Part shown: positions 19,107-25,621 of the stretch, one piece after another
How the letters are laid out: each line of letters begins with the position of its first letter
Numbering within the stretch: position 1 is the first letter of the stretch
NCBI GenBank assembly: GCA_022925895.1
Contig: JAKSYS010000788.1
Location: 1 to 25,621, forward strand
Source of the DNA: Fragilaria crotonensis
Lineage: Eukaryota > Bacillariophyta > Fragilariophyceae > Fragilariales > Fragilariaceae
Direction: 5' to 3'
Length of the DNA stretch: 25,621 bases
Notes under the pieces: model-generated
Databases searched by the model: none
What the model was told of the DNA's origin: nothing
Seen by the model: the letters and a program-made list of their open reading frames with translations, nothing else
Made by a program: the position numbers and the translations under genes

Positions 19107-19676
19107 TAGAACAGGAAACAAGAGAACATGCCGCGTGCTCGTCGGGTGGCAATGCACGCGCCGCGGACGCGACCACACCAGGGGGGACCAAGCTGAGATG
19201 CCATAATCCGGTGGACGGAGTGCGTTCGCCAGTGAGAAGAAGATGATCACCTTGATGGACGGTGACCGTGGCGGCGTCGAACGTGACGCGGCACCCGGAA
19301 TCGCAGAGTTGCCCCATGGAGAGTAAGGAAACGTGGGCAAGGGCGGGTACAATGTGCACGTGGCGGGCGGCGAGTGGAAGAGTTGGCAAATCGAGCTCCG
19401 CCTCATGCGTGGAATACATGAGAGTGCCGTTAGGTTGCGGATTCCGATGGGCTTGGTGGTTGGGCGTTTGTTGATGACATGGGCATCGACCGTACAAAAG
19501 TGGGCGGTGCAGCCGCTGTCGGCGATTGCGTGAGTATCAGGAGGGATGACGGTGGGGGGACCTATAGCACTAACTGTAGTGAAACAACTAAAACGACCAG
19601 GCTCGTTACTAGTAACGTTAGACAGTGGTGGTAGAAGCTCGGCAGCAGCAGCAACGAGAATAGGCTCCCCGCGTCG
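19107..19676 (-). pseudogene. Copia protease region, one frameshift
   Basis: The reading continues in frame from the gag TGA, through AELLPPLSNVTSNEPGRF, to the aspartic-protease motif DSGCTAHF, with the catalytic Asp at 19518-19520. Near 19431-19437 one base appears lost (the text changes frame at IRN/PNGTL). It then continues as STHEAELDLPTLPLAARHVH and LSMGQLCDSGCRVTFDAATV, the usual copia pattern downstream of the protease. The protease frees Gag, integrase and RT from the polyprotein. The region is cut at 19107 by the MITE. Removing the insert and one TA copy puts this frame in phase with the integrase. Confidence 0.88.
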
Positions 19677-20738
19677 TCAATCGCGGGTGGTACTGGATAA
19701 TTGGCGGGGCCGTCCGGACGTGATTTTGTTGTTGCCACCCTTCATATTGAAGGCAGTGGCATCATCTTTGTGGCCAGCTGCTTTGTGGTCGCAAGTGGCG
19801 GACGTATGTTTCCAGTGAGTACCCAATCCGTGCGTCCAACAATAATACATTTTGCCGCCATCGACGGACACGTGGACGGGCGGCGGTGGCGCAGTGGCAG
19901 GTGTGACAACGGCAACGGCGGCGGTAGGAGGTGGTGTGAGCGCGGCACTGTGGGCGCCATGAAATCCGGCGTCGCCTGCGGTGAGCTTGCGAACGCGCTC
20001 CTGATGGCCATGCTTGAACTCGCTCTTGAAGAGGTCAAGTGTCCATTCATCGAGGGGCCGGAGACGGAATTTCTCAGTGGTAGAAGCAAGGAGGCCAGTT
20101 TTCTCGAGCATTGCAAGGGTGAGAGTGATGACGGTGATGTTTGGAATTGGAACATGGCCTAACGCTGCGACGCGTTGGATGTTGGCAATTTTGGCCCACA
20201 GGTCCTCGATCGGTTCGTCAAGGTTCCACGGCTCAGATAGTGCCGCTCGATTGCGTTCCAACTCTTCGGGAGTCATGGTGCCATATTCTGTGCGGAGGTG
20301 CACAAGCATGGCGCGCGGGGTAACATCACCGAAACCAAAATCAGGATCTTCCAACGCACTGAGGAAGGAGGCATTAACCGCGGACAAGATCTGCGCCGTA
20401 AGGGCGGCGCTGAGGCGATTATATAGGGTGACGTCGGCAAGGGTCTGGTTATAGACTCGGATTGCCTCTGCAATTTGGGCGGCGGTGGCACCAGCTGCAG
20501 CGTCGGGCGCACCGGGATGGCGCGGGACGAGAAAGGGGACGCCGGCTCGGGCGAGGTATTCATCCTCGCTGAGGAGCATGGCCATATGTCCATGAGTACC
20601 ACCGCCGCGGGGAGAATCAATTGCACGAGCGTTAGTGTATAATTGGCGTTGCAAGATCTGTAACGTGGTGTTCGTAGGCTTGCCCTCAATGGGAGTGAGA
20701 GTGGCGTACGGAAAGTTGAAGCTGGTAGACGACGTCAT
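19677..20738 (-). CDS. gag: Copia Gag (capsid/nucleocapsid)
   Basis: This 353-residue frame starts at the ATG at 20738, 128 bases inside the 5' LTR. It forms the virus-like particle that packages element RNA. The N-terminal two thirds are helical and Ala/Leu-rich, with text typical of copia capsid (RAMLVHLRTEYGTMTPEELE; PWNLDEPIEDLWAKIANIQR). A Pro/Ala/Thr-rich linker (PPPTAAVAVVTPATAPPPP) leads to a Cys/His cluster (YYCWTHGLGTHWKHTSATC, then DH), which I take as a variant zinc knuckle rather than the usual CX2CX4HX4C. The frame ends at a TGA (19677-19679) in the context GAT TGA CGA, and the protease frame continues directly after it. The frame is otherwise intact. Confidence 0.93.
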   Translation of the reverse strand: MTSSTSFNFPYATLTPIEGKPTNTTLQILQRQLYTNARAIDSPRGGGTHGHMAMLLSEDEYLARAGVPFLVPRHPGAPDAAAGATAAQIAEAIRVYNQTLADVTLYNRLSAALTAQILSAVNASFLSALEDPDFGFGDVTPRAMLVHLRTEYGTMTPEELERNRAALSEPWNLDEPIEDLWAKIANIQRVAALGHVPIPNITVITLTLAMLEKTGLLASTTEKFRLRPLDEWTLDLFKSEFKHGHQERVRKLTAGDAGFHGAHSAALTPPPTAAVAVVTPATAPPPPVHVSVDGGKMYYCWTHGLGTHWKHTSATCDHKAAGHKDDATAFNMKGGNNKITSGRPRQLSSTTRD

Positions 20739-20866
20739 GATGGAAAATGCGGATTAAATCGACGAAAGTACGACGGAACCAGGAGGGAGAACGAGTAGTG
20801 TGGATGACTAGACTCGGGAGGACAAGCAATCGGGAACGATGCCGGGGAGAAAGGTTTATGTAGCTC
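20739..20866 (-). promoter_or_regulatory. Copia 5' leader and primer-binding position
   Basis: This 128-base untranslated leader lies between the 5' LTR and gag. In element sense it starts GAGCTACATAAACC right after the LTR. That 12-mer pairs perfectly with TTTATGTAGCTC inside the LTR, 30 bases upstream. It is either a self-priming primer-binding site or a U5-leader stem. Confidence 0.6.
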
Positions 20867-21004
20867 TATTGAAGAGGTAGATGACGTTCAAACGGTGAGC
20901 TACATAAATTATGATTGACTCGATATTTGAGTGGACGGACTCGGTCATTGGAATGCAATGACCCTCCGGGTTATCCGACTGTGGGATGCCCGGGGATAAC
21001 AACA
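20867..21004 (-). repeat. 5' LTR of copia element (138 bp)
   Basis: In element sense it runs from 21004 to 20867. Bases 20897-20908 (gagctacataaa) are the exact reverse complement of 20855-20866, the 12 bases immediately inside the element. That is where a tRNA primer-binding site normally starts. There is no TGG start expected of a tRNA 3'-end match. Confidence 0.97.
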
Positions 21005-21009
21005 CTTGG

Positions 21010-21990
21010 CACTCTCTTTCATCTTTCATCCGTCAAGTCACCATTGTTCACTTCTGCCATCATGTGCACAGTGCAAATGATGGCAGAAGCCCGGCAGTGT
21101 CGGCGATCCACACGTTTGGATCGTCGAAGCAAACCCCGCTTCTTCGGGTGAGGTGAGCGCACACACGAGGAATTCGACCCTTGCACCGCTATCCACCACC
21201 GAGGCAGCACTCTTTCCCCCGGTTCCGCGCTCTTTCGCAGTGTTGTAGCCAGTTGGCACTTCGGCCTCGTGGATTTCTTTCAACCAACAATCAGCCTCGC
21301 GATAGCCAACTTTGCCGCAGTTGTTGCCCTTACCCTGAAACCTCCCTCCAGTTCCCTTCTCTCATTTCACCTTATCAGAGCACTTGATCGCTGTGTGCCC
21401 GTACTTCTTACAGGTGCAACAGACGCCGCGAAGCCCGTCAACACGACTTCATGATCGGTGTCGTCTGAGTTGGATCCCTTGTTCCTGCCAGACGCTCTGG
21501 ATAACTGGCGATAGAGTTCACTTATCTCCACTGACTCCACTTCCAAATCCGAAATTGTAAGCTCTGGTCCCTTGATGCGCCTTTCTGTAGAAGTGACGAC
21601 TTTATACTCATAAGTTGCTTTAACCAGAATTGTCGCCATGAGATACGACTGATCGAGGGGCTTTCCTGGCACTGTGAGCTGGTTGGAAATCGCGCGCAAT
21701 TGTTGAAACAGCGTCGATGGGTCAGCTCTCCGCTACCTTGATGCGTTATCGAGTCTCTGGCGAACCTCGACCAAGGATACGACATCGAGAAGGCGATTCT
21801 TCTTCAGCAACCCCTTCACGACTACCGAACCTAGCACACTGGGCCGATCTCCTTTAGACGGCTTCTAGACGAGTCCATGACTCCTTCGGACATGAAAGTC
21901 ACTGTGAAGCTCGCCATGGAAACCTCGTTTCGCTTCAATGCTGCCTCTCTCGCCGGTAAATCTCAAGTGCCTATCTGATCTTGTACACTG
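21010..21990 (-). pseudogene. Older copia gag/protease relic, target of the young insertion
   Basis: Minus-strand text in shifting frames matches copia Gag of a second lineage. At about 21840-21950: LKRNEVSMASFTVTFMSEGV. At about 21700-21775: TLVEVRQRLDNAS and PSTLFQQLRAISNQL. At 21440-21700: LDQSYLMATILVKATYEYKV. A canonical zinc knuckle CCTCKKYGHTAIKC (CX2CX4HX4C) lies at about 21382-21423. A second Cys-rich knuckle (CGKVGYREADCW) lies at about 21290-21325, followed by RVEFLVCAL and a protease-like piece DPNVWIADTAG with a further shift. Many frame changes and several stops make it dead. It is cut at 21009 by the younger element, whose other flank begins at 14790; I could not follow the relic clearly past there. 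Confidence 0.7.
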
Positions 21991-22484
21991 AGGCGTAGGC
22001 ACAGAAACGCGTCCGCCTCAGCTGGTACTTCGTTTCATCGACATCTAGGGTTCTCACTTGCCGAATCGCTCACCATGGTTTCGATGCGACACTGGTACCG
22101 CGCTGTGACAGTTACATCCTACTTCAGGGTATACAACACATGCACACCGATACGCCAAGCTATTCACCGGCGCTCTCGGTCCTTTTGCTTTGTCTAGGTT
22201 GGCAACCTTGAAGAACCACTACCGTAATACTTCGAAGTAGATTGCGAGCTATTAGACTTATTCTATTGTTGGTCCTCACTTCTGCAAACGTGGCGACTCC
22301 ATCTGGTCGTCCCACGATACCTGATGCTCTCTGGACGCGTTCTCGTTGCCCTAGTCACTCCTTTCATTGTCGACTCCACTCCCGTTATCACTCCCACGTA
22401 CCGTACCTTTGGTAACAGTAGGTCGTGGAACTCACACATATTTATGAATACACCGTCATGTGCTAAGGTATAAGGTATGCCTCG
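21991..22484. other. No gene seen
   Basis: The sequence between the old copia relic and the FKBP gene has no convincing frame. It may hold the old element's leader or LTR, but I found no matching repeat in this window. Confidence 0.35.
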
Positions 22485-23042
22485 TTAAGAACTAGGTTTC
22501 CTAACTTTCTTCAAGTCGATGACGAAGTGTAACGTTGAAGATGGCGGAATGTCAAATCCGCATCCTCGCTTTCCGTATCCTAACTTTGGAGGGACAACAA
22601 GCTTCCGTTGACCACCGACCTTCATTCCTAATAGACCTTGATCCCAACCCTTGATAACATCACCAGCACCCAGTGTGAATTCGAAGGTACTTTCGGCATC
22701 GAACGTAGTACCGTCTTCTAGCTTTCCTACGTATTTGACGGTGAGTGAGTCGCCTGACTCTGTTATTATCTCTCCATCCCCGACGACGACGTCATGCACC
22801 TCCACTTGCACTTCTGGTTGCACAATTTCAACGGGATCGCCTTTTACTTTGAACGATTGACCAAATTGTTCAATGACACCTGTATCTACGGCCTTCTTTA
22901 TCGCCCTTTTCAGGGCTGCTGGATTGTCGTAACCTAATTCAGATTTGAGGTATTTCGTGATGGCAACTCGAGAAACACCATTAGGTGATTTTGGCTGATT
23001 CCTAATCGCGTGAACAATCTTGTCGACAATGGACTTTGGCAT
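22485..23042 (-). CDS. Linker-histone-like domain fused to FKBP peptidyl-prolyl isomerase
   Basis: A 185-residue intact frame, ATG at 23042, TAA at 22485, no intron. Residues 1 to about 68 (VDKIVHAIRNQ, GVSRVAITKYLKSELGY, AALKRAIKKAVDTGVIEQFG, QSFKVKG) have the helix pattern and closing beta-hairpin of an H1/H5-type winged helix, which binds DNA or nucleosomes. A short acidic linker follows. Residues about 98-180 are an FKBP domain, which isomerises Xaa-Pro bonds and binds FK506/rapamycin. The drug/active-site positions known from human FKBP12 are all filled: Tyr104, Phe114-Asp115, Phe122, Val129-Ile130, Trp133, Tyr156, Ile165 and Phe173. Asp128 replaces the usual Glu before Val-Ile. The product is probably a nuclear, chromatin-associated FKBP. 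There is no signal peptide or membrane segment. Confidence 0.95.
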   Translation of the reverse strand: MPKSIVDKIVHAIRNQPKSPNGVSRVAITKYLKSELGYDNPAALKRAIKKAVDTGVIEQFGQSFKVKGDPVEIVQPEVQVEVHDVVVGDGEIITESGDSLTVKYVGKLEDGTTFDAESTFEFTLGAGDVIKGWDQGLLGMKVGGQRKLVVPPKLGYGKRGCGFDIPPSSTLHFVIDLKKVRKPSS

Positions 23043-23301
23043 ACTTCCTCCTGCCGTTAAGTGTGTGTGCGTGCTTATGCTATCGAACTCCGTGTGCTGG
23101 AGGGACGCGACAGAGCTGAGATTGAGTATTTGATGAGCTCAGGCCTGCCTCTGCCAAGGCGAGTTCTGCTCCTTGCTTTGCAGACGAGCGATTTAGCAAG
23201 GGTATGTATCCTCTCCGAACTCCGAATACAGCGTCGCATTCAGCCGTATGCATATTGCATATTGCTGTTGTCATGACTCGGAGCTCGAAGTTCAGTATTT
23301 G

Positions 23302-24337
<1,036 letters not shown>

Positions 24338-24741
24338 CTGCTAATGATAGTACAAGGTACAAGGAGTACAGTACAGTACAACGCAGAATTGATTGTATGG
24401 AGTGTGTACAATCTACAAGCACTGGAGTACGGCTCCCAGTACTGTACTGTTGTACAGTGGAGACAGCCATCGTCGATATCACGGCATTCCAATATAGAAT
24501 ACCCTTGTTGGTGCCATAACAATTTTCTGCGTGAACAACTCATGGAAGAGTGTGCATCAATAAGGTGGATGTCTCTTCGCTCCTTGACCCCATTCAACGA
24601 TCATTGCACTTTCTCTGCCAACAGTGCTCCAAGTCTCCATCTATGTCAATCCCTCAAAGCATGACCTCATCTGCAAAACTTGTTTTGTCGGGTAAAGTAC
24701 AAGGCTAATTCTCACATTGTTTCAGTGAAACATCATGTCAT
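24338..24741. other. No gene seen, GTAC-rich edge of the satellite
   Basis: The satellite ends in tgctaatgatag and is followed by acagtacagtacaacg and other GTAC words to about 24460. No coding region is supported, although short protein-like text may begin near 24670. Confidence 0.35.
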
Positions 24742-25587
24742 TTGAATTCCTTGCAAAGAAAGCAATCATGCATGAACTATTTAAAATTCAGGCGTCTCCT
24801 CCCTTTGAATGCTCACTATCAGTTTGTTTTTCAAAAATTGATTACTATCTCACAGGTTTTTTACAATAATGCAATTGTTGAAACCATGGACCTTGACCCA
24901 AGAAAGCCTTTGCAGCAGACAGCAAGGATGACATACTAAACGACTGTAGAGACAAGGCAGGAATTATTTAAGTGACTATGAGAGCTCAGAGAGAAAGGAT
25001 AAAGATCTGTCAGACATGTAAATCATCATCACGATGAAGGGTTCCATTTACGCCCCCCACTAATTAGGAGAGTCATTTGTGCAGGTACACTTGAGCGGTT
25101 ATTACAATCCAGGCATGAAACAATTTGCAAGTTCAATGAGGCCTGTCCATGCAAAGGTGTTTACATCCAACTTTCCAAGTACCAATAACCAGTTCATTAC
25201 GGGTTTGATTTTTGTGAAAGCAGAGCTGTGTCCATGGGACAGTTCTTGTACCAACCTTTTGAACTCCCAAGTTTCCTTGAAGTCCGATGAAACCGGTCAA
25301 AGTTGATGCATATACCCGCAACTTTTTCCTGCTGAAAAGCCCGCATACAATAATGGCATGAATTTCTTGTCATTATATCTTGCCAACCATCATGACCAGA
25401 AAGAACGTATAGTCAGTCGCCCAACAAGCCATTAATTGTTGGTTGCAAACTTTGTTGCAAATGTCACAGCTGTGGAGCTTGGTTCCGCAATAGTTGCCGC
25501 TCACAGCAAAGACGACAACGACAGCGGACAAATCCAGGATCTGTCCCGGGATGTCTATCATTTAGAAGGTGCATCTGATAGTCAGTG
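24742..25587 (+). pseudogene. Coding relic with in-frame stops, family unknown
   Basis: Two blocks read naturally on the plus strand. The first, 24742-24939, includes FYNNAIVETMDLDPRKPLQQ. The second starts near 25079 (GYYNPGMKQFASSMRPVHAK, TNNQFITGLIFVKAELCPWD). It reaches a TGA at 25304-25306, and in the same frame continues CIYPQLFPAEKPAYNNGMNF, LSLYLANHHDQKERIVSRPT. A TAA follows near 25432, then LVANFVANVTAVELGSAIVA and a TGA at 25585-25587. The unbroken frame across two stops suggests a young pseudogene. I do not recognise the family; the order of a Trp/Tyr-rich strand followed by FLSLYLAN loosely recalls MATH-type domains, but this is only an impression. Confidence 0.4.
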
Positions 25588-25621
25588 AAGGACGTCTTCA
25601 ATGAACTAGGTCAAGCATACT

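Larger units (their letters stand above)
14796..21004 (-). mobile_element. Ty1/copia LTR retrotransposon, near complete, with nested MITE
   Basis: The element is 6,209 bp (about 5.5 kb without the nested insert) on the minus strand. The terminal direct repeats are 14796-14935 (3' LTR) and 20867-21004 (5' LTR). A 5-bp target duplication CTTGG flanks it at 14791-14795 and 21005-21009. In element sense each LTR starts TGTTG and ends CAATA. Order is gag, protease, integrase, RT, RNase H, which defines copia; the integrase motif style resembles diatom CoDi elements. A purine-rich tract (GGTGAGGGTG) abuts the 3' LTR at 14936-14945. The element is visibly GC-richer than its flanks. It is damaged by TGA codons at 19677-19679 and 16929-16931, a one-base loss near 19435 and the MITE at 18400-19106. 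LTR near-identity indicates recent insertion. It lies in an older copia relic. Confidence 0.97.

Noticed and set aside
15063-20454. Many plus-strand frames of 60-200 residues across the copia element
   Set aside because: They are antisense shadows of GC-rich gag and pol codons. The minus strand carries all conserved motifs.
21130-21180. Possible tRNA-like sequence (gaattcgaccc)
   Set aside because: It does not fold into a cloverleaf with matching acceptor arms and corresponds to coding text of the old copia relic on the minus strand.
21010-21210. A second aspartic protease still active
   Set aside because: The DTA/DSG-like motifs lie in different frames with stops between them, so no continuous protease domain remains.

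Overview
The window looks like nuclear DNA of a stramenopile alga, most likely a diatom. Its protein genes carry short GT-AG introns (118 and 92 nt). It has a class I, membrane-anchored HMG-CoA reductase and a diatom-type Ty1/copia element. It also carries relics of a DDE-endonuclease-like family that I recall as repeated in diatom genomes. The species cannot be named from sequence alone. I saw no rRNA, no tRNA and no CRISPR array.

Layout, left to right. 1-2560: AT-rich, no intact gene, with decayed minus-strand coding relics that include a coiled-coil protein. 2997-5274: a spliced gene of unknown family, run directly into a TFIIB-like factor broken by about ten single-base frame changes; the two may be one damaged gene. 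5275-6785: non-coding, with GTAC-rich palindromic repeats, CRE-like TGACGTCA sites and an inverted repeat. 6786-8683: intact, spliced HMG-CoA reductase of the mevalonate pathway, the best gene in the window. 8684-10576: mostly non-coding, with one doubtful small minus-strand ORF. 10577-14520: minus-strand relics, chiefly a decayed DDE-type transposase-like gene, plus two local duplications. 14796-21004: a nearly complete Ty1/copia retrotransposon on the minus strand, with 138/140-bp LTRs that differ by one 2-nt indel, a 5-bp target duplication, gag, protease, integrase and RT/RNase H. A 707-bp MITE flanked by TA sits inside it, between protease and integrase. 21010-21990: an older copia gag/protease relic into which the young element inserted. 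22485-23042: intact minus-strand gene joining a linker-histone-like winged helix to an FKBP prolyl isomerase. 23302-24337: a heptamer satellite of exactly 148 units. 24742-25587: a plus-strand coding relic with in-frame stops.

The cellular genes (HMGR, FKBP, the TFIIB-like gene) are functionally unrelated, as expected in a eukaryote. Most of the rest is layered transposon history: old copia, then young copia, then MITE. The most unusual points are: a 12-nt self-complementarity where the copia primer-binding site should be; two in-frame TGA codons splitting gag-pol; two 88-bp repeat copies whose central 16-bp palindromes differ by a base-pair-preserving double change; the block-structured, indel-free heptamer array; the histone-H1-like/FKBP fusion; and the frameshift-riddled TFIIB-like gene with a possible extra N-terminal domain.
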